20,835 nucleotides of DNA from CAZZCN01 sp964652975 (GTDB taxonomy: Bacteria > Bacillota > Clostridia > Saccharofermentanales > UBA5734). Positions 14,729 to 20,835 of this stretch are shown piece by piece; position 1 is the first letter of the stretch; each line of letters begins with the position of its first letter. The notes beneath the pieces are model-generated. The model ran no database searches, was not told the DNA's origin, and worked only from the letters and a program-made list of their open reading frames with translations. The stretch lies in contig CAZZCN010000055.1 in assembly GCA_964652975.1 (NCBI GenBank), positions 1 through 20,835 of the forward strand, in the 5' to 3' direction. The translations under genes were made by a program, and so were the position numbers.

Positions 14729-15328
14729 TTATTCCAAAATAAGTTCACCAAAATATTCAGGTCTGTGGAAATCTGGGTCTTCAGTTAAAACTTCATTCCA
14801 CATTCCGAAATGAGGAAATTTTGTTTCGTCACCACATTTGTAGAAATTTCCAAATATGGAATTTGGTTTAGTCTTATCAGTAATGTTGTAAATTTCGTAT
14901 AGCATTGAAAACGGAATGATAAATTCGGCGGACCAGAAATTCTCGCTTATTTCAGTTTTCAAATCTAGTAGGGGTTTATATTCAAAAACCATGGTCTTCC
15001 TGTTCATTCTTGCTTCGCCTATTGACATGATCATTGAACCTATCGGGTTGATTTCAAAATTTATATATCTATCGTCAGCAGCAAAAGGTTTAACGAAAAA
15101 CTCAACACAACTGTCACACCACACCCTGCCATCATCGGTTTTCGCTTCGTACCGCAAATCGGTTTCGTACGATGTTATTTTGACTTTGATTGCTTTATCA
15201 TTATGACATAAAAAAACCTCGGTCAATGGCTTGTAATTATTGTCAACCCATTTGTAATCTTCTATCATTACGGTTGGCTTATTATTTAATATCAAATTTT
15301 CGCTAAATGGAATACTTGCTTTTTTCAT
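14729..15328 (-). CDS. CBM9-like carbohydrate-binding family protein
   Basis: A 199-residue protein resembling the family 9 carbohydrate-binding-like (DOMON-related) fold. Recognisable features are YKPLTEVFLCHND, the DSCVEFFVKP strand, YINFEINPIGSM, WSAEFIIPFSML and the ending FHRPEYFGELILE. It has no signal peptide (MKKASIPFSENLIL), so it is probably cytosolic, unlike many secreted binding modules. It is the third gene of the PIG-L/ROK operon, 24 nt after the ROK stop codon. A role as a cytoplasmic sugar-binding partner of the kinase or deacetylase is conceivable; no catalytic residues can be assigned. The start has a weak ribosome binding site (GAAAGAAG). Confidence 0.75.
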   Translation of the reverse strand: MKKASIPFSENLILNNKPTVMIEDYKWVDNNYKPLTEVFLCHNDKAIKVKITSYETDLRYEAKTDDGRVWCDSCVEFFVKPFAADDRYINFEINPIGSMIMSIGEARMNRKTMVFEYKPLLDLKTEISENFWSAEFIIPFSMLYEIYNITDKTKPNSIFGNFYKCGDETKFPHFGMWNEVLTEDPDFHRPEYFGELILE

Positions 15329-15352
15329 ATTGTTTGTACTTCTTTCAATTTA

Positions 15353-16735
15353 CTATATCTCCGGCAGACTTGCCGCTGCAACACTTTGACCTACTCTTCT
15401 GCTCTTTTCGTCAGGTAAATGAAGATTTATTTTGGCGTTGATCAGCGGGTACTCACTCTCCATGACATGCTTTGCAGTATTAAATATTATATTTCCGCCT
15501 TCACCCGACATTACTCTGCCAAGCAGCAAGACATGCTTGATGTCATAAAACTTATCATATAAGCACAACGTGTGTCCAAGATATGCACCAATTGTCTCGT
15601 ATATTTTAGTAACAGCAGGTAAATTAGCATCAAGAAGTTTCTGAATTTCTTTTAGCTTGTCAGCCGGTGAAAGGTTTTCGCTAAGAGCTATTCCAGCGGC
15701 AGGAGCGAGCTTAATTACGGAATCCTGTGAAAAATATTTGACTCCACAACCAATATCACCAGACCATTCATCCAATGCAGCATTTAATTGACCGTCAACG
15801 GGCGTAAATGCAAGTTCGTTTAGCCACCCTGTTATATTTCCTTGTTTATCTACATAACCACCGGCTTCACTCGTACCCATTGCGATTCCTAAAACTTGTG
15901 TGTCATTCAGATCCATTGAACCTGCCAAGGCTGTTACATCACCGTCATTTGCAACTTCAAGAGGTATTTCAGGACCTATTTCCCTGCCAGCTCTTATGTA
16001 AATATCTTTTACCTTCGCTTCGAAAAGTTCGTCAGGAACCTGCAAAAACAGAGAGGCCGCCATAGTTCTATTATCAACATAAATCCCGGCAGAGCTTATA
16101 CCAATGGCATCAACCCTGGGCATTTTCGATGCTGCAGTCTTGAATGCTTCTAGAATTCCGTTGTAATGGTAATCCGGATCTGAATTTGTCTTAGGAAACC
16201 ATACGACCTCCTCGCTGTAAATCGTCTCGCCGTCAACGACAGCGGATACTTTTCTATCGCTCCCACCAGCATCAAAACCGATTCTGCATCCTTCTAAGTG
16301 CCTGCCTAAAGGTTTTGATTTTTCGTTCTCTTTCGGTCTGTTCTCGTAGGAAACACTTTTTACCTCGAATTGATTCTCGTAAACCTTGGACATGAAATTG
16401 AAATCAAAAGCCCTTTTGCCGTCTGAACTGTACTCCTTGTGTATAAAATCCGCAATTCTTTCGTCGCCGCAAATATATACCTTGTAACCACCCTTGGCCC
16501 AGAGCAAAAATTTGAGGAGTCTTTCAACATAAAAACAATCAGCTTCAAACATTGTTTCAGTACCATGTATAAATGTTTCATAAAGCGCTGTAAATCCGTT
16601 ATTTCTCTCAACAGCTACTGCAAATGGTTTCTGTGCAGTATTTAGAAATGCCTCGTTGAATTTAGCAAGAGGGATAAAACTTTCATCTAACACAGGAACA
16701 TTTTTTATATCCAATTCAAATCCTAAAAATTTCAT
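15353..16735 (-). CDS. ROK/ASKHA-type sugar kinase with N-terminal extension
   Basis: A probable ATP-dependent sugar (amino sugar) kinase. The ATPase fold begins only at about residue 150: phosphate-1 loop RIGFDAGGSDRKVSAV (151-166), IGISSAGIYV, the ND catalytic region VANDGDVTALAG (261-272), MGTSEAGGY (287-294) and a second adenosine-type GRVMSGEGG motif near the C-terminus. Residues 1-145 form an extra domain I do not recognise. The ROK zinc motif CxCGxxGC is not visible. Its start lies 2 nt after the PIG-L stop codon, so the two are translationally coupled. With a deacetylase before and an SIS deaminase nearby, glucosamine is a reasonable substrate guess. Confidence 0.8.
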   Translation of the reverse strand: MKFLGFELDIKNVPVLDESFIPLAKFNEAFLNTAQKPFAVAVERNNGFTALYETFIHGTETMFEADCFYVERLLKFLLWAKGGYKVYICGDERIADFIHKEYSSDGKRAFDFNFMSKVYENQFEVKSVSYENRPKENEKSKPLGRHLEGCRIGFDAGGSDRKVSAVVDGETIYSEEVVWFPKTNSDPDYHYNGILEAFKTAASKMPRVDAIGISSAGIYVDNRTMAASLFLQVPDELFEAKVKDIYIRAGREIGPEIPLEVANDGDVTALAGSMDLNDTQVLGIAMGTSEAGGYVDKQGNITGWLNELAFTPVDGQLNAALDEWSGDIGCGVKYFSQDSVIKLAPAAGIALSENLSPADKLKEIQKLLDANLPAVTKIYETIGAYLGHTLCLYDKFYDIKHVLLLGRVMSGEGGNIIFNTAKHVMESEYPLINAKINLHLPDEKSRRVGQSVAAASLPEI

Positions 16736-16737
16736 GA

Positions 16738-17583
16738 TTAAAACTGCCTTATCCTTTCAATTACTTCTCTTTTGAAATCATCGATGTATCCAGCTATAAA
16801 ATCTTCCAAAGAAAGATTGTCATCCTTGATGGTTTCAGTTATATCAAGTCCGTAAGATATGCTGTCACTGCTATCTACATTGTGACTTGCAAAAAACGTC
16901 GCATTTGCTGTTCTTCTACCTAATGCCGCCAGGTCATAACGTTTGCCGCCTGCTATCTGGCTGTCAAACGCCCCCAGCAATGAGGATGCCAGGTTGGGAT
17001 GTTTAGAAGTGTCAAAAATAGTTTTATTATCATCGTTAAGCCAGTCCAGTCCACGCCAGACTTCAAACGAATATACTTTTGACGGACGAATCTCTTTTGG
17101 CAGCAACCTGATTGCCTTAATGACAAGAACTGCAACAGCAACATGTGTATCGTGCTTGTCAGCCAGGTTGTGAGTATAGACGATTTCCGGTTTGCATTTT
17201 TCTAATATAGTTTTGATTTCATTTATCAATATGCTATTATCTTTTGCCTTGACTTCCTTGCTGCTGTATGACAATAAAAACTGGGCCGAGTATTTACCTA
17301 TTGTCGCTGCAGTTTTCTGTTCTTCTGCGCGGACTTTTTTCATTTCGTCATCGGTATATTTCTCATAAATACCACTTCTTGGAGAGCCGCCGCCATCTGT
17401 AACTATTACTCCGGTAAACCATTTGTCTTCCTTGCCATATGAATCGACAATAGGACTATACGCCATGATTTCAATGTCATCCTGGTGTGCGGCAAAGCAA
17501 ATTGAAGTGGTTCTTGACAAAGCTTGTGCCTCATCGGCATTGTCAGGAATGAAAAGTTCTGCATTTTCTTTATTGAATTTCAT
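16738..17583 (-). CDS. PIG-L (LmbE)-family N-acetylsugar deacetylase
   Basis: A zinc-dependent deacetylase of the PIG-L/LmbE family, which removes acetyl groups from GlcNAc-containing substrates. The metal-site motif is AHQDD (residues 32-36; AHPDD in most members), and the second is HDTHVAV (His144, His147). VTDGGGSPRSG is the conserved loop. The length of 281 is normal. No signal peptide is present, so it acts in the cytosol. An in-frame GTG at 17595 overlaps AAGGTGG, while the ATG at 17583 has 8 nt spacing and is preferred. It heads an operon with the ROK-like kinase and CBM9-like genes, preceded by structured leader element B. Confidence 0.9.
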   Translation of the reverse strand: MKFNKENAELFIPDNADEAQALSRTTSICFAAHQDDIEIMAYSPIVDSYGKEDKWFTGVIVTDGGGSPRSGIYEKYTDDEMKKVRAEEQKTAATIGKYSAQFLLSYSSKEVKAKDNSILINEIKTILEKCKPEIVYTHNLADKHDTHVAVAVLVIKAIRLLPKEIRPSKVYSFEVWRGLDWLNDDNKTIFDTSKHPNLASSLLGAFDSQIAGGKRYDLAALGRRTANATFFASHNVDSSDSISYGLDITETIKDDNLSLEDFIAGYIDDFKREVIERIRQF

Positions 17584-17665
17584 AGTTATGACCACCTTCG
17601 TGTAATTGATTTATAGATCAGAATATCTGTTAAAACTCTTTGTGTCTTTATTGTTATTACTTGCA

Positions 17666-17733
17666 GGAATGTTTTGTTCGGTATGATATTACCGGATTTG
17701 CAACCGCTATATGGTGCAAAACAACAAAACTCC
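17666..17733 (-). promoter_or_regulatory. Structured leader element, copy B (shared with 8695-8794)
   Basis: On the minus strand it begins GGAGTTTTGTTG, then TTTTGCACC-ATATAGC-GGTTGCAAA (hairpin with one bulge), TCCGG, a short second hairpin CGGTA/TACCG with loop ATATCA, and ends ACAAAACATTCC. The ends pair (TTTTGTT with AACAAAA, GGA with TCC). The closing stem and first hairpin match copy A nearly base for base, while the second hairpin differs in length and sequence but is still a hairpin. It sits between the SIS gene and the PIG-L operon, about 80 nt from the PIG-L start codon. Confidence 0.6.
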
Positions 17734-17764
17734 AAATTTATTTTTCATTTATAAAAATATTATA

Positions 17765-18805
17765 TTATTTAGTTATGGTTACCTTTTTTAGCAGTCTGGG
17801 CTCATCTGGGTTCAACCCCTTCGACAATGACAATAACTGTGCAAAGTATTGTGCAAAAACAGCAAAAAGGAATGCCGATGCAACTTCTGATCCTGTTTGC
17901 GGTATCATAAGAGAGTTTGCATTGCCATTTGCAAGTTCGATATCGTCAGTTACTATCAAAACCTGTGTACCAAGCGATATGATTTTTGCTATTATCGCTT
18001 TGGTGTCTTCAAACGCCGCGCCTTTAGGGGCAAGAATTATCATAGGCAGGTCCGTATCCACCTGTGCAAGAGGACCGTGATAAAAATCCGAAATGGCATA
18101 GCCTTTCATCTTGATATAGCATGTCTCCTGTATTTTTAGTGATGCTTCGAGAGCAATCGGGTAGCTGATACCGCGTGCAAGCACAAAACCCTCTTTGATA
18201 TATCTGAAACGGTCTACTTGCTTCAAAATATCCTGACCCATTGAATCCAACATGATTTGTGTGAATTCAGGCACTGTTCTTAGAATATCGAGCAGCTGAG
18301 CATCATCGCTCCAGTAAGCTGTAAGTAATCCGAGAAGATACATCTGTGCAGTAAAGGTTTTCGTTGCTGCAACACTTTCTTCAAGTCCGGCATTGCAAAA
18401 TAAATGATACTTTGCAGTCTTTGCCATCGGTGAATCAACATCATTGGTTATTGCCAAGGTTATGGCTCCCTGACTGTTGCCACGTTCAATTACTGCAAGT
18501 GCGTCTGCAGCTTTGCCTGACTGTGAAACGCCTATGACCAGGTCTTGTGAAAAGTCAATCTTGCCTTCATACAAAGTAATACACGAAGGAATAGCAAGTC
18601 CAGATACTACACCTTTGTATATTCCGAGTAAATATTGTCCATAGATGCTTGCGTGGTCCGAAGTTCCTCTCGCAGCAAAAACAACATGCTTGATTTGCCT
18701 TTCATTAAGTTCACTTACAAGCGTATTTAGCGTCGATCTGTTTGTCTCTTCAATGCCAGCAAGCACTTTGGGCTGTTCTAATATTTCTTTTAACATTTTT
18801 GTCAT
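17765..18805 (-). CDS. SIS-domain GlmS-like isomerase/deaminase (GlmD/NagB-II type)
   Basis: A 346-residue cytosolic protein with two SIS domains, equivalent to the isomerase half of GlmS without the glutaminase. Motifs are AARGTSDHASIYG, GVSQSGKAADALA, EESVAATKTFTAQ, ALEASLKIQETCYIKMKGYA, DFYHGPLAQ and the C-terminal EPRLLKKVTI, whose Lys corresponds to the catalytic Lys of GlmS. Without a glutaminase it probably works in the deaminating direction (glucosamine-6-phosphate to fructose-6-phosphate plus NH3), as shown for archaeal GlmD and Shewanella NagB-II. AgaS-like or FrlB-like activity are alternatives. The GGGGGA ribosome binding site is 7-8 nt from the ATG. It follows the NahK-like gene at 65 nt, in the same operon. 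Confidence 0.85.
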   Translation of the reverse strand: MTKMLKEILEQPKVLAGIEETNRSTLNTLVSELNERQIKHVVFAARGTSDHASIYGQYLLGIYKGVVSGLAIPSCITLYEGKIDFSQDLVIGVSQSGKAADALAVIERGNSQGAITLAITNDVDSPMAKTAKYHLFCNAGLEESVAATKTFTAQMYLLGLLTAYWSDDAQLLDILRTVPEFTQIMLDSMGQDILKQVDRFRYIKEGFVLARGISYPIALEASLKIQETCYIKMKGYAISDFYHGPLAQVDTDLPMIILAPKGAAFEDTKAIIAKIISLGTQVLIVTDDIELANGNANSLMIPQTGSEVASAFLFAVFAQYFAQLLSLSKGLNPDEPRLLKKVTITK

Positions 18806-18870
18806 GTTGTTTTCCCCCGCTAATTCTTATCTACTATACTTTTATGGTTCATTCGTGATTAAATTGTAAC

Positions 18871-19995
18871 TCATGAATATTTCTTTACAATATCATTCAT
18901 TTGATCCATTTTGTCTTCCATGTCCGAAACCAGCTTGAACTGAGTTCTGCACCTGTCAAGATTATGTCCTTCGCGATGAATCTTAAAATATGTGTCGCCG
19001 TTTAGATAATCTGTCAAAAATCGTATTCCGCACTCAAGCGTCATAATTTTAGCTGAAAACGAAAGATATTCAATTTCTGTTGGTGTGAGACTTTTGCCTG
19101 CCTCTTCCAAAAAGCCCTTTGAGTATAATTCAAACAAATCCAAGTCCATGAAAACCTTGGATAAGTCCTTTTCGTCCTCGAGTGCCGGATTGGCACCGAA
19201 TCTTATGCTGTCGCCAAAGTCATAAAGCGAAAGACCGGGCATTACTGTGTCGAGGTCAATAACACAAATACCTTCGCCTGTTATGTTGTCAATCATGACA
19301 TTATTCAGCTTGGTGTCATTATGTGTAACCCTCAGTGGTAATTTATGTTCTCTAAGCAAATTGACCAATATACTTGCGTCAGCCTTGCGGTCCAGAGCGA
19401 ATTTTATTTCAGGCTTGACATTCTGAGCCCTGTCAAATTTGTCCTGATCAAGCGCTTTTAGAAAAGTCTCGAATCTTTTCTCGGTGTTGTGAAAATTCGG
19501 TATTGCCTCAAAAAGAGTATCCGCGTTAAAATCTGAAAGCTGGTTTTGAAATTTGCCGAAAGCTTTTGCTGATTTGTAAAAATGTTCTGGCTTCTCGACT
19601 ATCTGGTAGCACGTCGCATCATCGATAAAAATATATGCTCTCCAAAAATCACCATTTTTGTCGATATGGAAATTATTGTTGTCTATGGTTTTTATTATAG
19701 TAAGTACTTCTCTTTTAGCATCTCCGCCATTTTTCACTATTTTATCTCTGATGTGAGAAGTTACGTTCGCAATATTTTGCATTATTTCTTCAGGGTGTTT
19801 AAAAACATCCTGGTTGATTCGTTGTAAAATATACCGATGCGGGCTGGCAAACTTCATTTTGTAATATACAGCGTAAGTGTCATTGATATGCCCGCATCCA
19901 AAAGGCTCCTCATAAATGAATTCACCTTCAAACTGAAACATTTTTACCAAATCGATTAAATTAGTTGTCCTGCTGACTGATACACAAGTTTCCAC
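18871..19995 (-). CDS. APH-family kinase, NahK-like (N-acetylhexosamine 1-kinase)
   Basis: A 374-residue aminoglycoside-phosphotransferase-fold kinase. Its overall layout resembles NahK/LnpB of bifidobacteria, which phosphorylates GlcNAc or GalNAc at C1. The nucleotide-binding start is EPFGCGHINDTYAV (30-43) and YILQRIN. The catalytic loop is THNDTKLNN (224-232), and the metal-binding segment is VIDLDTVMPG (245-254). The start is GTG at 19995 with AGGGGG 7 nt upstream; the overlapping ATG is out of frame. Two promoters with overlapping inverted repeats lie upstream. The neighbouring deacetylase and deaminase support an amino-sugar substrate, but the exact sugar is unknown. Confidence 0.85.
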   Translation of the reverse strand: METCVSVSRTTNLIDLVKMFQFEGEFIYEEPFGCGHINDTYAVYYKMKFASPHRYILQRINQDVFKHPEEIMQNIANVTSHIRDKIVKNGGDAKREVLTIIKTIDNNNFHIDKNGDFWRAYIFIDDATCYQIVEKPEHFYKSAKAFGKFQNQLSDFNADTLFEAIPNFHNTEKRFETFLKALDQDKFDRAQNVKPEIKFALDRKADASILVNLLREHKLPLRVTHNDTKLNNVMIDNITGEGICVIDLDTVMPGLSLYDFGDSIRFGANPALEDEKDLSKVFMDLDLFELYSKGFLEEAGKSLTPTEIEYLSFSAKIMTLECGIRFLTDYLNGDTYFKIHREGHNLDRCRTQFKLVSDMEDKMDQMNDIVKKYS

Positions 19996-20021
19996 ATGAA
20001 ATCCCCCTATGTTTTATTACA

Positions 20022-20073
20022 GCAAACGGATTTTTGTTATATAATTATATTTTTTTAGAAAATCGTTTGCCAA
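20022..20073 (-). promoter_or_regulatory. Downstream promoter of the amino-sugar cluster with inverted repeat
   Basis: TTGGCA (20068-20073), 18 nt, TATAAT (20044-20049). The promoter is bracketed by an inverted repeat, GCAAACG-g-ATTTT (20022-20034) and AAAAT-CGTTTGC (20059-20070), with one bulged base. The upstream arm overlaps the -35 and the other arm covers the early transcribed region, the layout expected of an operator. Confidence 0.6.
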
Positions 20074-20075
20074 AT

Positions 20076-20119
20076 GCGTTTTGAAATCATATTTAATTAT
20101 ATAACTTATTTCAAAACGC
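20076..20119 (-). promoter_or_regulatory. Upstream promoter of the amino-sugar cluster with inverted repeat
   Basis: TTGAAA (20109-20114), 17 nt, TATGAT (20086-20091). A perfect 12-bp inverted repeat, GCGTTTTGAAAT (20076-20087) and ATTTCAAAACGC (20108-20119), overlaps both promoter hexamers. Its sequence differs from that of the second repeat downstream. Confidence 0.6.
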
Positions 20120-20292
20120 TATATTATCTAAATTATAGTAATTATGGGTGAAAAGATATATGCAATAAAAGTCCACATATTTGCACTTTTGGCCATGCGA
20201 GGAATCAGGTTTTATTTTTATTGTGCAAGTGAATTATCAGCTGTTATCTCGATTATGTTTTTCAACAAAGTTTTATCTGAAAATCTAACGAA
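20120..20292. other. Intergenic region, nothing convincing
   Basis: AT-rich sequence between the amino-sugar promoters and the small ORF. Apart from a weak AAAAGT/ACTTTT inverted repeat near 20167-20190, I see no gene, RNA or clear site. Confidence 0.4.
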
Positions 20293-20439
20293 TTAACAGA
20301 TCCTTGGCAATCCTTCGCCGTAAAGCACTGTAACATGACGTTTTCCGCCAATAGCAGTATCCATGATAACTGTTTCGGGGTCGTCTTCAGTAATTTCACC
20401 GATTATCGAGGCATATCGTCCAAAAAAGTTTTTTCGCAT
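20293..20439 (-). CDS. Small hypothetical ORF, possibly a gene fragment
   Basis: 48 codons starting MRKNFFGRYASIIGEITEDD and ending VLYGEGLPRIC before TAA. I do not recognise a family. Composition and codon choice look coding rather than random. The frame stays open upstream and reads SYCCKRSCYKALDC, a Cys-rich stretch, for about 28 codons before a stop, but no ATG is there and no ribosome binding site is visible. It could be a small Cys-rich protein with a non-ATG start, or the remaining 3' part of a decayed gene. Confidence 0.4.
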   Translation of the reverse strand: MRKNFFGRYASIIGEITEDDPETVIMDTAIGGKRHVTVLYGEGLPRIC

Positions 20440-20553
20440 GCAGTCCAATGCTTTATAGCATGATCTTTTGCAACAATAGCTATTATTATTCGTTTGAATT
20501 TTAATATTAATTTTATCGTTTGTATATAGACATTATGCACAATTATTTAGATG

Positions 20554-20593
20554 TAAAAAAATATGCCCCGGCTACCATTATGATAGTCGAGGC
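20554..20593 (-). terminator. Intrinsic terminator of the truncated surface protein gene
   Basis: On the minus strand GCCTCGACTATC pairs with the segment ending TAGCCGGGGC (20565-20593, one A-C mismatch, G-U pairs) around ATAAT, followed by a T-run (20554-20560). It lies about 40 nt after the stop codon of the gene at the right edge. Confidence 0.85.
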
Positions 20594-20632
20594 TTCTAAT
20601 ATTATTTTCTGTCCAGAGCAAGCTATTTCAGA

Positions 20633-20835
20633 TTATTGCTGTTTTTTCTTCCTGATCAAGATTGCTGAAATAATTACGCCGGTTCCTGAAATTGCTATAA
20701 CGATAATCTGAATAATTAATAGTAGACTTTTTTGAGAATTTTGGCTATTAGAACTACTTTGGACGTTTGTATTTGAATTGGAACTTACAGCTTGACTGGT
20801 TTCCGATGTTGTCTTATCAGAGCTTGTGCCATTTA
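20633..20835 (-). CDS. C-terminus of a membrane-anchored surface protein (partial)
   Basis: The last 66 or so codons of a gene that begins beyond the window. The visible part is a Ser/Asn/Thr/Gln-rich segment (NGTSSDKTTSETSQAVSS) followed by a single membrane helix (LLLIIQIIVIAISGTGVIIS) and a basic tail IRKKKQQ. This is a type I membrane-anchor layout, with a spacer passing through the wall. No LPXTG-like motif precedes the helix, so it is not evidently a sortase substrate. The ectodomain and function cannot be seen. Confidence 0.7.
   Translation of the reverse strand, partial: NGTSSDKTTSETSQAVSSNSNTNVQSSSNSQNSQKSLLLIIQIIVIAISGTGVIISAILIRKKKQQ

Noticed and set aside
20058..20073. TGGCAAACGATTTTC as a CcpA cre site
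   Set aside because: It misses the fixed T of the left half-site and the C of the right half-site by one position; the inverted repeat explains it better.
20520..20711. Plus-strand ORF of 63 codons near the right end
   Set aside because: It overlaps the terminator and the antisense of the clearly structured membrane-anchor C-terminus.

Overview
The window is AT-rich and looks like a draft contig from a strictly anaerobic, low-GC Gram-positive bacterium, most likely a Clostridia member. The evidence is a class D-like sortase with an LPXTG-type substrate, both classes of c-di-GMP riboswitch, purine-rich ribosome binding sites with several GTG/TTG starts, a desulfoferrodoxin (superoxide reductase) and an aldo/keto reductase with a C-terminal 2x[4Fe-4S]-type domain. 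Two runs of N (3197-3296 and 12310-12319) are assembly gaps; both cut genes and shift apparent reading frames.

Region 1 (1-4440) is a cell-surface locus under c-di-GMP control. It holds a sortase (+), a CAP-domain secreted protein (-) behind a c-di-GMP-I (GEMM-I) riboswitch, and a Pro/Thr-repeat, Cna-B-type, sortase-anchored surface protein (-). The surface protein has a near-perfect sigma-A promoter, a c-di-GMP-II riboswitch and an overlapping terminator laid out as an ON switch.

Region 2 (4557-8900) holds a MATE exporter, an Fe-S aldo/keto reductase and an Rh/Amt-type ammonium transporter, all on the minus strand. The transporter leader is complex: two tandem hairpins with identical AAUGGG loops (an ANTAR-target signature), another hairpin, then a structured element that recurs in region 4.

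Region 3 (9111-13545) holds a Gfo/Idh/MocA oxidoreductase, a DUF1801 protein behind three 39-bp tandem repeats, a desulfoferrodoxin with an unusual insertion, a 3' remnant of a second Gfo/Idh/MocA gene, a membrane protein with a zinc ribbon at each end, a PAP2 phosphatase, a 77-bp tandem repeat and a flavodoxin.

Region 4 (13664-20120, all minus strand) is an amino-sugar cluster: NahK-like sugar-1-kinase, GlmD/NagB-II-like SIS deaminase, PIG-L (LmbE) deacetylase, ROK-like kinase, a CBM9-like protein without a signal peptide, and an AraC regulator. The content suggests a deacetylate, phosphorylate, deaminate route that releases ammonia. The leader between the SIS and PIG-L genes carries the same roughly 70-100 nt three-way-junction element found before the ammonium transporter. 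That shared, unrecognised RNA-like element is the best candidate here for an undescribed regulatory system.

The right end holds a small Cys-containing ORF, a strong terminator and the C-terminus of another membrane-anchored surface protein running off the window.
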